A DNA stretch of 64,000 bases from Oceanobacillus sp. FSL K6-2867 (GCF_037963145.1 NZ_CP150144.1:372001-436000), one strand, 5' to 3'; positions 26,571-35,347 are shown, counted from the first letter of the stretch. Translations and numbers: made by a program. The notes: a model not told the origin generated them from the sequence alone.

Positions 26571-27980
26571 CTAAGCGATACGGTCAATTTCATTTTTCAT
26601 ATGCTCATCAGCAAATTCCTTCCCATACTTAGCCATCGATACATTGTACAAAATAATTCCCAAAACAGACCATACAGCAATAATAATCCATTCAGGACCA
26701 CCAAGTGCTGATGGCATACCTGGCATATAAAGGGTGGCGATCCCACCTGCCATCACAACTGCAACCCAGCCGAGTGTTGTGCCACCAGGTAGTTTAAATG
26801 GCCGTTTCATTTCTGGAGCTTTCTTACGTAAAATAATGAAGGATATGGCTACCATAAACCATGCTACGACCAATCCAAGTCCACCAGCATCAACAAACCA
26901 AACTAATGCTGGTCTGCCTAATAATGGCGCTGCAGTTGATAATGCAGCAATCAGCAAAATAGCTTTATGCGGTGTTTTATATTTCGAATGAAGTTCTCCT
27001 AAGCTTTTAGGAAGCATACCCGCATTTGCAAGTGCATAAATAGCACGACTTCCTCCTACATAAAAACCAATCCAGCTTGTCAAAATTCCGCCAATACCAC
27101 CAAGAACAAGAATATTAGCCATCATTTGACTGCCTCCAAATGCCTTCCCCATTGCATCGGCAGTGACTAGGGTTGATTCATTTAGCTCCGCAGGCGTTAA
27201 AATGCGTGACACACCAAATATAACGGAAACATACCAGACAATCGCAAGCACAACGGAAAATATTAATAACTGTCCAATTCGCTTTTGAGGCAAATTAATT
27301 TCTTCAGCTGATTGTGGAATAACATCAAATCCAACAAACATAAATGGTGTCATAATAAGTACTGTCAATAGCCCTGCCATCCCATTATCAAATAAAGGCT
27401 GCATATTTTGCGTACTTCCACCAATGGTACTGCCTGTAATCAGCAATACACCTGCAATAATAATTAATAATGTAAGGATGAACATAATCGAGGTAGAAAA
27501 CTTAATGCCACGATAATTGATCCAAGCAATTAGAATAGACCCTAAAATCCCGACACCAGCCCATGTTAGCGTGACATCCCAACCTGCTATTGTATATAAA
27601 TATCCCTGACTATAATTTGGAATTAAGTATTCGAAAACAGTCGGAAGGGCAACTGCTTCAAATGCAACAACCGATACATAACCCAGAATAATAGCCCAGG
27701 TCGTAATAAATGATGCCGTTCTCCCCATTGCTTTAAAACTGTATACATGTTCACCTCCAGCTAATGGGAGTGCTGAAGCTAACTCTGCATAGGTGAGTCC
27801 GACAAAGATTACCATCAATCCACCGATCGCAAATGCAAGAATTGCACCTAAAGAACCTGCACCTGTTATCCACAAGCCAGCAGTTACGACCCAACCCCAG
27901 CCAATCATAGCTCCAAATGCAAGTGTAAGTACATCTCTATTTCCTAATATTTTTAACAGTTTCTGTTCGTTTTTCATCAT
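26571..27980 (-). CDS. APC-superfamily amino acid/amine permease
   Basis: Membrane transporter of about 469 residues with about 12 helices. It carries the APC GAMIGWGWV glycine-rich unwound segment in helix 1, the FVGFDVIPQSAEEINLPQKRI loop and GGSRAIYALANAGMLP. The ATG at 27980 has GGGGGAA just upstream and is preferred to 27992. The related family branch includes ethanolamine, putrescine and amino acid carriers. It lies downstream of a class III aminotransferase on the same strand, separated by a structured 190-nt stretch, so import of that enzyme's amine substrate is a fair inference. Confidence 0.85.
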   Translation of the reverse strand: MMKNEQKLLKILGNRDVLTLAFGAMIGWGWVVTAGLWITGAGSLGAILAFAIGGLMVIFVGLTYAELASALPLAGGEHVYSFKAMGRTASFITTWAIILGYVSVVAFEAVALPTVFEYLIPNYSQGYLYTIAGWDVTLTWAGVGILGSILIAWINYRGIKFSTSIMFILTLLIIIAGVLLITGSTIGGSTQNMQPLFDNGMAGLLTVLIMTPFMFVGFDVIPQSAEEINLPQKRIGQLLIFSVVLAIVWYVSVIFGVSRILTPAELNESTLVTADAMGKAFGGSQMMANILVLGGIGGILTSWIGFYVGGSRAIYALANAGMLPKSLGELHSKYKTPHKAILLIAALSTAAPLLGRPALVWFVDAGGLGLVVAWFMVAISFIILRKKAPEMKRPFKLPGGTTLGWVAVVMAGGIATLYMPGMPSALGGPEWIIIAVWSVLGIILYNVSMAKYGKEFADEHMKNEIDRIA

Positions 27981-28009
27981 GTATTCCCCCATTTAACTTC
28001 GTGATTTTC

Positions 28010-28150
28010 CACGCATTAACGGGCTGTAATGCCCCTTATGCAAGCGTGAAGGCGGGATATATCAGCCCGTAAATTGCTAATTCTGCGGTACTAATATTTA
28101 GCAGGGGAAGCAAGACCCTCCACTAAATGAAATTTCACTTAATGTTAAAT
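28010..28150. other. Highly structured intergenic element of unknown class
   Basis: On the plus strand ACGGGCT pairs with AGCCCGT, and GCGTG pairs with CACGC in an interlocked (pseudoknot-like) order. CTGC pairs with GCAG, and a final ATTTAG-x2-GGGG / CCCT-x3-CTAAAT hairpin closes the element. It lies between two minus-strand genes, 30 nt before the permease start. It could be a cis-regulatory leader of the permease or a relic of an IS200/IS605-type end. Confidence 0.45.
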
Positions 28151-28173
28151 CCGGATGAAAATGATTTTTACTG

Positions 28174-29526
28174 CTATTCGTTCACCGTATGATGAACAAG
28201 TTGTTTTTGAACAGATAATATAGCATCATGTAATTTTTCTACCATGCTGTCAATTTGCGAAGAATTCATAATTAATGGTGGTGAAAAACAGATAATATCC
28301 GTATTATCGTACGTAACAGCCCGGCAAATCACACCTCTTTCATGCAAGGCTTCCACCACTTTCAGAGCCACTTGCAATTTGGCTGGAAAGCGCCTATTTG
28401 CAGCTGGATCTTGAACGAGCTCAACTGCTCCTAATAAGCCTATTGTTCTTACGTCACCAACGATATTTAATTGTTCTTTTATTTTTTGGAATCCATTGAG
28501 CAAGTATGCACCCATTGCTTTAGCATTAGCTACCAGGCCTTCCTTTTCGATAATATCAATATTTCTTAATGCAACAGCAGTTGCTGTCGGGTGTCCACTA
28601 TAGGTAAAACCGTGGAATAATGTCCCTTTTGATTTTTCCTTCAATATGCTATGGATAGCATCGGACACAATTACCCCGCCCAGTGGGATATAGCCGCTTG
28701 TCACTCCTTTGGCAAATGTCATTAAGTCAGGCGTTACTCCCCAATTTTCAATACCAAAGAATTTTCCAGTTCGCCCAAATCCAGTAATCACTTCATCAGC
28801 AACAAGCAAGATGCCGTACTCATTACATAATTCACGGACTTCTTTAAAATAATCAGATGGAGGGATTAGCACGCCACCGGCACCTTGTACTGGCTCTGCA
28901 AAGAATGCAGCAATATTCTCAGCACCTTCTTCTTCAATAACAGAACGAAGTGACGCAATTGCCTTGTCTGTTCCTTCCCAGTAAGGCGTGTCCGCATGGA
29001 TAAAATCATTCATTAAATGGCCAGCCATATCCCAAAATTCAGGAATTCCCGTAACACTTGTAGAAGCGGCTGCAACCCCGTGATAGCCGCGTTTTAACGC
29101 TATGATTTTCCTGCGTTTTGGCTCACCTTGTATTTTCCAGTAGTGACGTACCAATTTAACAGCGGAATCATTGGACTCTGATCCACCCGATGTAAAGAAA
29201 ACAGCATTTAAATTTTCTGGTGCGAGTGAAGCAATCTTTGCTGCCAGCTTAATAGCTGGTTCATGGCTAAATGTTGAAAAAGCAGAGCTGTATGCCAGCT
29301 TTTTCATTTGATCTGCAGCTGCTTCTGCAAGTTCATTTCTGCCGTGGCCAATATTTACATTCCATAAAGATGACATCGCATCTATGAATACGTTTCCATT
29401 TATGTCAGTTAAATAGATACCCTCCCCTTTTTCAACTATTATTTTTGCACCCTTCTCCTGTTGCTGCTGAATAGAAGAGGTTGGGTGAATGAAATGCTTT
29501 TTGTCCAATTCGATCAAATTATCCAT
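28174..29526 (-). CDS. Class III (omega-amino acid:pyruvate type) aminotransferase
   Basis: PLP enzyme of 450 residues. The PLP lysine is K273 in TFAKGVTSGY, D244 lies in LVADEVITGFGRTGKFF, and GGSESND at 114-120 binds phosphate. WNVNIGHGRNE near 55-64 and the family length fit amine or beta-amino-acid:pyruvate transaminases (putrescine, taurine or beta-alanine type). ATG at 29526 has AAGGAGG 7 nt ahead. The APC permease follows on the same strand. A possible promoter and a terminator-bearing leader precede it. Confidence 0.87.
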   Translation of the reverse strand: MDNLIELDKKHFIHPTSSIQQQQEKGAKIIVEKGEGIYLTDINGNVFIDAMSSLWNVNIGHGRNELAEAAADQMKKLAYSSAFSTFSHEPAIKLAAKIASLAPENLNAVFFTSGGSESNDSAVKLVRHYWKIQGEPKRRKIIALKRGYHGVAAASTSVTGIPEFWDMAGHLMNDFIHADTPYWEGTDKAIASLRSVIEEEGAENIAAFFAEPVQGAGGVLIPPSDYFKEVRELCNEYGILLVADEVITGFGRTGKFFGIENWGVTPDLMTFAKGVTSGYIPLGGVIVSDAIHSILKEKSKGTLFHGFTYSGHPTATAVALRNIDIIEKEGLVANAKAMGAYLLNGFQKIKEQLNIVGDVRTIGLLGAVELVQDPAANRRFPAKLQVALKVVEALHERGVICRAVTYDNTDIICFSPPLIMNSSQIDSMVEKLHDAILSVQKQLVHHTVNE

Positions 29527-29624
29527 TATGATTCCTCCTTATTATTTTGTTTTTTTCATAACTTGCCTAGTCATGGAGTTCCTTTTCCTAAACTTTCCCC
29601 TACCCACATAATTTTAAAAAATTA

Positions 29625-29681
29625 CAAAAAACCAGTTATATGGACAGGTTTAATAATCTTAGACTGTCGATATAACTGGTT
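29625..29681 (-). terminator. Strong terminator in front of the class III aminotransferase
   Basis: AACCAGTTATAT pairs perfectly with ATATAACTGGTT, with an inner GACAG/CTGTC stem, followed by T6 on the minus strand. It can end the racemase operon and also act as an attenuator in the aminotransferase leader. Confidence 0.85.
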
Positions 29682-29790
29682 ATCATCTAGAGGGCGCACT
29701 GCTTGCCCAGCAGCGTCGTTTAGATTGGGCAGTTATTTATTGTCTTATTATTTATAATTTAGCAAATAGTATACTCGTGGTCAACTTCGA
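29682..29790 (-). promoter_or_regulatory. Candidate structured leader with promoter upstream of the class III aminotransferase
   Basis: On the minus strand TTGACC and TAAATT are spaced 17 nt near 29783-29755. A folded segment follows, with TGCCCA/TGGGCA, CTGCT/AGCAG and ATCT/AGAT pairings, ending in the terminator at 29625-29681. A 10-bp tandem repeat TCGAATTTTA x2 lies near 29787-29806. This is the layout of a transcription-attenuation leader; the ligand is unknown. Confidence 0.4.
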
Positions 29791-29840
29791 ATTTTATCGA
29801 ATTTTAAGATTTTTTTAATGAAGCAATTAAATTACAAATC

Positions 29841-30512
29841 CTATATTCCTCCAGCAACATAATCTGTCAACGTATTAATATCAAAAATTGGCAAACTTGT
29901 AACCTCTCTCATCGCACTTTTATATGGTGGCATATTCGTACATTCTAAAACAATCGCCTTCACAATTGGGTTTTTAGCCAACAGTTTTAATGTAACCTGC
30001 TGCATTTCAATTGCAATAGCTTTCCTATCCAGATTAATTGTCTCATTTAGAATGGCATTTGTGAATGCTGGCATATCATCCATACCAGCAATTGCAATTG
30101 GTGTACGATGAGCATTGACACCTTGAAAATGTGCTTGAGTCAGACTTGACCTTCGTGCAGTAATAACCCCTACCATCCCTCCGGTTATGTGCTGTACCAT
30201 TGGAATCTGTATTAAGCTTGACGAATAGAATGGCACCCGCAATTCGCGCTGAATCTCTTTTTGGAATAATGCGAGAAAACCGCAGCTTGTTGTAATTGCC
30301 TTTACTCCTTTATTTTCTAAAGCTTTAGCTCCAATAATAAAGGGATCAATTAATCGCGTATCTCCATATTTAATTACACAATCTGTTGTTGCATTCTCAA
30401 CAACTTGATATGCTACTGGAAAAGGATGTGTTTCTGGATTACCAATATCGCCTGTCGGTCTATCAAAATTTGTATCTAACATTAATATGCCAATAAGTGG
30501 TTTCTCATCCAT
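29841..30512 (-). CDS. Asp/Glu/hydantoin racemase-fold protein
   Basis: Cytosolic protein of 223 residues of the Asp/Glu racemase superfamily. Both catalytic-type cysteines are present: C77 in TTSCGFLALFQ and C191 in LECTNMPPY. The ATG at 30512 overlaps the stop of the transporter gene (TAATG), so translation is coupled; a GTG at 30524 is the alternative. As last gene of the flavin-dehydrogenase operon it may interconvert L and D forms of the substrate, or act as a maleate-isomerase-like enzyme. Confidence 0.78.
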   Translation of the reverse strand: MDEKPLIGILMLDTNFDRPTGDIGNPETHPFPVAYQVVENATTDCVIKYGDTRLIDPFIIGAKALENKGVKAITTSCGFLALFQKEIQRELRVPFYSSSLIQIPMVQHITGGMVGVITARRSSLTQAHFQGVNAHRTPIAIAGMDDMPAFTNAILNETINLDRKAIAIEMQQVTLKLLAKNPIVKAIVLECTNMPPYKSAMREVTSLPIFDINTLTDYVAGGI

Positions 30513-31864
30513 TAGATAAACCACACAATCAAGCCAATAATTAAGAAATAAAGTGAGTTTGGCAATGCTAAAGTCATCACTTTAATCGGATCCACCTTTT
30601 TATTTAATATCCCACCAATTAACCCGCACACAACAAATGCAGTTAAACCTACTGGCGGCATGTTTTGCCCAGCTGCTGCAATATGAGATGCACCCAATGC
30701 AATTAATGTTGGATCAACTTGCATTGATTCTAGTATCGGACCCAAAAATGTAACAACGACAGATTGGGCAGTAGTTTGAGAGCCTGTTAGCATCCCGACA
30801 ACTACCATCGCTATGGCCCCTCCCACTTTTATCATCGAAGAAGCTAAACCTTCTGTCATAAGTGCAACCTTTTCAATTAAACCTGAGGCATAGAACACTC
30901 CTACCATAACACCTGCGGAAAGTTGAATTTGGACAGTCTGGTTCACTTTTCCCAGTCCGTTTTTAACCACACCTTTTGTTTGCTTTCTAACAGACGGGAA
31001 TAAGAAACCGACAAGCAGTGCGATAATAATTGCTGCTACAATTTGATTGGTTAGTCCCTGTATAATAGGTATTCCGATAAGCGGTTCGAGGATATAAGAG
31101 AAAAGTGCTATCTCGGTAAAAATATTATAGTCAAACAGTGTATTTGCGATAACAATAGCGATTAAAACAAGGAGAGGAATGAGTGTTTTCCAGTTTTCTT
31201 TCAGGATTTGGAAAACAGATTGATTTGGAATTAATTCTGGAGGCATCTTTTTCCCGCGCACAAAGCGAAACGATTCTAAAATTGCTAGAGTTCCACCGAT
31301 GGATACAGTGATATATGCAAGCTTCGCAACTGGACCCGGATCAATACCGATAAGGGATGCAGACAAGAACACACCTTGTGTAATTGGCGGCATAATTGAA
31401 CCTATAGATGCACCGAGCAAGATAATCATTCCAATTTGCTCAGGCTTTAATTTCAATTCAGTCAGTGCATGGATTACGAGAAATCCAATAACCGTAGCAG
31501 CAGCAATAGCATCCCCCAGGAAAGAACCAGCCAAAATTAATGTGATAAACACGGCAGCAATCAACCCTTTTGGAGAGTTACCAAATGCTGCCCGCAAGCT
31601 ATTCAATGTTGTATCCATTGCACCTAATTTCACCTGTGACTCAGCATATAAACTGCCAAATATAGAAAGCATAATAACCCAAGATAAACGATCAATTCCA
31701 TCAATAAATGCAACAATCATTTCATTAAAGTTTAAGCCTGAAATAAATGCAGATGAGAGTGCCGCGACGAGAAGCGCTGCTCTTATATCACCACCGATTT
31801 TTGGTATCTGTTTAACAAAAACGACGGCAAAAAGTAACACTAAAGGTATTATAATTTCCAACAT
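30512..31864 (-). CDS. TRAP-DctM-like secondary transporter (large-permease type)
   Basis: Membrane protein of 450 residues with 11-12 helices. Two re-entrant-type motifs (LLGASIGSIMPPITQGV near 153 and GASHIAAAGQNMPPVGLTAF near 400) match the DctM/ion-transporter superfamily. No small TRAP subunit or binding protein is adjacent, so it may work alone. AGGGGTG lies just before the ATG at 31864, five bases after the upstream stop codon. It is coupled to the racemase gene downstream and follows the FAD oxidase gene, so it probably imports that operon's amino or imino acid. Confidence 0.72.
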   Translation of the reverse strand: MLEIIIPLVLLFAVVFVKQIPKIGGDIRAALLVAALSSAFISGLNFNEMIVAFIDGIDRLSWVIMLSIFGSLYAESQVKLGAMDTTLNSLRAAFGNSPKGLIAAVFITLILAGSFLGDAIAAATVIGFLVIHALTELKLKPEQIGMIILLGASIGSIMPPITQGVFLSASLIGIDPGPVAKLAYITVSIGGTLAILESFRFVRGKKMPPELIPNQSVFQILKENWKTLIPLLVLIAIVIANTLFDYNIFTEIALFSYILEPLIGIPIIQGLTNQIVAAIIIALLVGFLFPSVRKQTKGVVKNGLGKVNQTVQIQLSAGVMVGVFYASGLIEKVALMTEGLASSMIKVGGAIAMVVVGMLTGSQTTAQSVVVTFLGPILESMQVDPTLIALGASHIAAAGQNMPPVGLTAFVVCGLIGGILNKKVDPIKVMTLALPNSLYFLIIGLIVWFI

Positions 31865-31869
31865 TTTTA

Positions 31870-33045
31870 TCACCCCTGTTTAGGTGAAGCATGAGTCGCA
31901 TTAAAACGATCGAGTTTTAATTGATCCAAAAAATCCTTGTACTTCGAATCTTCATTTAACAAGCTGGCAACTAATAAACCGGTAATTGGAGCTAGTGCAA
32001 TTCCATCTCCTTCATGGCCTGCAGCAATAATAAACCCTTTTAAATGCGGTACTTCACTAATAATTGGCAGCCCGTCACTTGTAAATGGACGAAACCCTAC
32101 CATTGCACGAATAATTCGGACAGGCTCTAAGGATGGTGCTATTCGGCGAGCATGCATTGCAACAGCTGATAATATTTTCAGTTCAACCGCTTTATCATAT
32201 CCTCTAAACTCCCTGCTCCCACCTATTAATAAATTTCCACTTTCCGTTTGTCCAAGTGAAAGTCCAATTCCATAGGCTGGGACGTCTGTGTTATTGGATA
32301 GATGCTTTGCAGCAATGTACTGTGAACATAAAATATTCCCATGAACGATTGGTTTTACTTTTTCTGAAATTAGAATCACTCCGCGGCGCGGTATAATCGG
32401 CAGTCCAATTCCGGCCATTTCCGCTACTTTAGAGGCGAAGGGTCCAGCAGCATTGATAACAAGTTCCGTTTCGATTCTTCCCTTATTGGTTTGTACTCCG
32501 ATTACTCGACTTTCCTTTGTAACAATATCAGTTACTTCTGTATGCCTGCGAATGATTACCCCCTTTCGCTTTGCTGCTTCAGCAAATGCTTGTGTTAATA
32601 ATAGAGGATTTACTTCTGCATCCTCCCTACAGTAGGTCGCACCAATAATTCCAGGTGATAAACATGGCTGAAATGCCAATGCTTCTTTTTGATCGACTAG
32701 TTTTACATTTATACCTGCTTTATTTCGCTGCTTTACAAACTTTCTCATGAAATCAAGATGGCTTTCATTCTCAATGACAATCATACCGCCATTTTTTTGA
32801 AATTCAATTTTTATTCCTAATTCTTCTTCCAGATTCTCATACACCATTCGACTCGTCTGTGCTAGTTTAATAGGAAATCCAGGCTTTTTGGATTGCAAAA
32901 AAATAGCTTTGTCACAGGCTCCTGAAGTCTCAGAACCAATTTCCCCCTTTTCGATTAAAACTACCTTATGATTTCCAGCAAGCCGGAAAGCAATTGATGT
33001 TCCGATTACTCCGCCTCCAACAATTACAATATCAGCTGTTTCCAT
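31870..33045 (-). CDS. FAD-dependent amino acid oxidase subunit, HcnC/sarcosine-oxidase-beta type
   Basis: DAO-family flavoprotein of about 391 residues. It has GGGVIGTSIAFRLA at the N-terminus for the ADP part of FAD, an INAAGPFA segment, and the C-terminal MVGFRPFTSDGLPIIS and AAGHEGDGIALAP motifs. ATG at 33045 is chosen because the TTTGAGGAG site lies before it and inside the longer frame. With the three genes upstream it makes a complete amino-acid dehydrogenase of the HcnABC / octopine oxidase / D-hydroxyproline dehydrogenase type, which oxidises an alpha-amino or N-alkyl amino acid to an imine. The exact substrate is not visible. Confidence 0.82.
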   Translation of the reverse strand: METADIVIVGGGVIGTSIAFRLAGNHKVVLIEKGEIGSETSGACDKAIFLQSKKPGFPIKLAQTSRMVYENLEEELGIKIEFQKNGGMIVIENESHLDFMRKFVKQRNKAGINVKLVDQKEALAFQPCLSPGIIGATYCREDAEVNPLLLTQAFAEAAKRKGVIIRRHTEVTDIVTKESRVIGVQTNKGRIETELVINAAGPFASKVAEMAGIGLPIIPRRGVILISEKVKPIVHGNILCSQYIAAKHLSNNTDVPAYGIGLSLGQTESGNLLIGGSREFRGYDKAVELKILSAVAMHARRIAPSLEPVRIIRAMVGFRPFTSDGLPIISEVPHLKGFIIAAGHEGDGIALAPITGLLVASLLNEDSKYKDFLDQLKLDRFNATHASPKQG

Positions 33046-33069
33046 GAACTCCAACTCCTCAAACAACTA

Positions 33070-33089
33070 TTTCATTCCACAAAATGAAA
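33070..33089. promoter_or_regulatory. Inverted repeat just upstream of the HcnC-type gene
   Basis: TTTCATT-N6-AATGAAA is a perfect 7-bp inverted repeat 25 nt before the ATG. The 176-nt gap around it separates this gene from its partner subunits, unlike the overlaps elsewhere in the operon. It may be an operator or a processing/attenuation hairpin. Confidence 0.35.
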
Positions 33090-33242
33090 CTTCATTCAGG
33101 AAAGGATTTTTTCTACTGAATGTTAGTACCACAAGGGGAGAACGAAGTCCCTTGAATGGCAGTTGTTTATCACCTTCGCTTATTTTGGTTTGCTGCCTTT
33201 GGATATACGGGATAATGCGCGAAAGCTTCAGTCTGTAATGAC

Positions 33243-34451
33243 TTACTGTTCACTAATCCAGGATAAACGCTCCAGTTTTGTCCAGCCGTTTTCAAGCCCA
33301 GGATGAAATTTAATAACGGCGTTCTCTCGCTCTGAGTTAACTTTTTCTTTTGCTATTTTTATGAATTCTGGTCCATTCTCTACTAGTCCCAATCGATTAC
33401 AAATGACGGTACCTACAAGTTCTCCCTGTGCAATGGCAACCTTAGCCCCCTCAACACCGGTGCTGCTTCCCGCCACAAAAACATTTGATTGTGTTGTTTC
33501 CAATTTGTCATTATACAATGGTATATGCCCGCCCAATTCCTCGATAAAGACACACTCACAGCCGGCTGCGCTTGCAAGCTCGATTAATGGATGGAGTCCT
33601 CCTGATATACATACACAATCAACAGGTATTCGTTTTCCTTTTTTCTTTCCAAGCCGTCCACTACGACTAACTGCAGCTACCTCAATTTCCTCGACTATTT
33701 CATTTCCAATAATTTTAACTATTGCTTTTCTTAAATGTAGCGGGATTCCCCATACTTTCATACCAAAAGGCGGATAATAGTTAACCCCAAACTTTTGCAT
33801 AGACTCTTTCCGCCCTAACTTTCCAAGTAATTTAAGTATTGGATTTGGGGCTAAATGAGATAAACTAGAAAGATAGGCGATCATCTTTAATGGATTGGAT
33901 TTATCCAAAGAAAATGAGTTTAATGGAGGAAGATAAATGCCAACAACATCAACTCCAGCCATTTTAAGGTCATAGGCAATTGTTAAAGAGAGAACATCAA
34001 TCCCGATGATGGCAACTCGGTTTCCTGGTTTTACCCGCTGAATATTTGTCAGTACTTGTGCTGCACCTATCGCCATAACACCTGGTTTTGTCCAGCCTGG
34101 AATCGGAATTGCTTTTTCCGCTGCACCTGTTGCAATTAAAACAAAATCTGATTCTAATTGCTCTCCATTATTCAACAGTACTTTCCATTTTGGGTATATC
34201 CCCCAAACCTCACACTCGAGGAAACACGGAACATCTAATTGCTTTAATTTATTTTCCATGTTTCGCGCAACTTTCTCGCCAATCCACCAGCCTGCTTTAG
34301 TTTCTTTATAGACCTGACCACGTAATTTACCACCGGGAACTGGATTTTCATCGACCAATGCTACTCGTGCACCATGTGATGCTGCTATAATTGCTGCACT
34401 CATTCCTGCAGGACCAGCACCGATAATAATTAGATCATATTTCATCATCAT
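33243..34451 (-). CDS. FAD/NAD(P) dehydrogenase subunit, HcnB/OoxA-alpha type
   Basis: Pyridine-nucleotide-disulphide-type flavoprotein of about 402 residues. It has GAGPAGMSAAIIAASHGA with a following DENPVPGG, an ATGAAEKAIPIPGW loop, a second GIDVLSLTIAYDL Rossmann motif and the late VFVAGSSTGVEGAKVA. Usual HcnB-type subunits carry a C-terminal BFD-like cysteine domain; here that domain is missing and is encoded separately at 34737-35006. The start overlaps the upstream ferredoxin-type gene by up to 17 nt (three ATGs in a row after AAGGGA). Confidence 0.82.
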   Translation of the reverse strand: MMMKYDLIIIGAGPAGMSAAIIAASHGARVALVDENPVPGGKLRGQVYKETKAGWWIGEKVARNMENKLKQLDVPCFLECEVWGIYPKWKVLLNNGEQLESDFVLIATGAAEKAIPIPGWTKPGVMAIGAAQVLTNIQRVKPGNRVAIIGIDVLSLTIAYDLKMAGVDVVGIYLPPLNSFSLDKSNPLKMIAYLSSLSHLAPNPILKLLGKLGRKESMQKFGVNYYPPFGMKVWGIPLHLRKAIVKIIGNEIVEEIEVAAVSRSGRLGKKKGKRIPVDCVCISGGLHPLIELASAAGCECVFIEELGGHIPLYNDKLETTQSNVFVAGSSTGVEGAKVAIAQGELVGTVICNRLGLVENGPEFIKIAKEKVNSERENAVIKFHPGLENGWTKLERLSWISEQ

Positions 34452-34740
34452 CTGTCCCTTGAGATATGATTTTCATCTGATCTTTTACACCCGTTACACA
34501 TGCTCTTACACTTCTTTCTCCATCAACAGTTACGCGACATTCATAACAGTGACCAATTCCGCAATAAATTCCTCGTGGCGCTTTCTCCTTCTCGGTATAT
34601 CGTAATATGCGTATTTGATTAGCGAGTAATGCTGCTGCAATTGTTTCTCCTTCAAACGCTGGATAATTTTTACCATTAAAGGTAATCCGTACTTCTTTTC
34701 GTTCCAAACTCACAAGAATAGGATGTTTTTTTATTCTCAT
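34435..34740 (-). CDS. (2Fe-2S) ferredoxin-like subunit, HcnA type
   Basis: Small subunit of 101 residues of the Fer2_4 type. Cluster cysteines C60, C65, C68 and C81 (C-x4-C-x2-C-x12-C) lie in YCGIGHCYECRV and RACV, after a beta-grasp half with YPAFEGETIAAALLANQI. It should pass electrons inside the amino-acid dehydrogenase. AAAGGA lies 9 nt before the ATG, which overlaps the upstream stop by 4 nt (ATGA). Confidence 0.86.
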   Translation of the reverse strand: MRIKKHPILVSLERKEVRITFNGKNYPAFEGETIAAALLANQIRILRYTEKEKAPRGIYCGIGHCYECRVTVDGERSVRACVTGVKDQMKIISQGTDDDEI

Positions 34741-35006
34741 AGAGAAGGATCCTTTCCACTTCGTGATAAGTTCGCTAAACTTATTGGACGGACGGGATTT
34801 TTATATAATACATTATTTATTTCTTGAATAGTTATATCTGTATAAGGAGCGATAGCCTGTTCCAGCAATACACGACACGTTCGTCCTTGACAGATCCCCA
34901 TTCCAGCTCTAGTTTCCATTTTAATTGCTTTTAATGTCGCTGCTCCGTTTTTAACGGAAGTGATAATATCGCTTAACAATACTTCTTCACATCTGCAAAT
35001 AATCAT
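34737..35006 (-). CDS. Stand-alone BFD-like (2Fe-2S) subunit
   Basis: Protein of 89 residues with the bacterioferritin-associated-ferredoxin-like pattern C4-x-C6 and C39-x4-C44 (IICRCEEV and GICQGRTCR). In most HcnB/OoxA proteins this domain is fused to the C-terminus of the flavoprotein; here it is a free first gene of the operon. The nearest GGAG lies about 14 nt ahead of the ATG, which is long. The two tandem terminators upstream mark the operon boundary. Confidence 0.78.
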   Translation of the reverse strand: MIICRCEEVLLSDIITSVKNGAATLKAIKMETRAGMGICQGRTCRVLLEQAIAPYTDITIQEINNVLYKNPVRPISLANLSRSGKDPSL

Positions 35007-35087
35007 ATTGGAATCATCAACTCCTGCATTAGTCTTCGATGATCTATTAATTCAATTTATGAAAGCGGATACTAATTCATACATAAA

Positions 35088-35117
35088 AAAAGCAGACGCA
35101 ATTAAGTATCTGCTGGG
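35088..35117 (-). terminator. Second minus-strand terminator between the two flavoprotein operons
   Basis: AGCAGA pairs with TCTGCT around a 12-nt loop and is followed by T7. It is 80 nt before the BFD gene, so it could also be an attenuator of that operon. Confidence 0.65.
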
Positions 35118-35269
35118 CATTGTCAATCAGATTTAATTATTTAATTTCATCATTCAATTACTCGCTGTGGAATTTATCTTACAATACCTTCATTTCACAT
35201 TTTGTTTTACAATCAGGATGTTTCAAGAACAGCTACAGATGGTAACATACCTATGTTTATAGAAAAAGC

Positions 35270-35307
35270 AAGTATACCTCAATAAAGTGTCTTATTGAGG
35301 TATACTT
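35270..35307. terminator. Terminator after the OYE-type flavoprotein gene
   Basis: AAGTATACCTCAATAA pairs perfectly with TTATTGAGGTATACTT (16 bp, 6-nt loop), with T-rich flanks on both strands, 40 nt after the stop codon at 35348. Confidence 0.85.
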
Positions 35308-35347
35308 TTAATAAAAAATAGTTCAATTTAAAATAGTGGGAAATATT

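Noticed and set aside
28060..28110. TACCGCAG sequence recalling the T-box ACCGCG core upstream of the permease
   Set aside because: The surrounding AGGGTGG, Stem I and AG-bulge elements of a T-box are missing, and no classical antiterminator/terminator pair with a T-run follows.
31299..31883. Long plus-strand open frame opposite the DctM-like transporter gene
   Set aside because: It is the mirror of a hydrophobic coding sequence, has no ribosome site and no recognisable domain.
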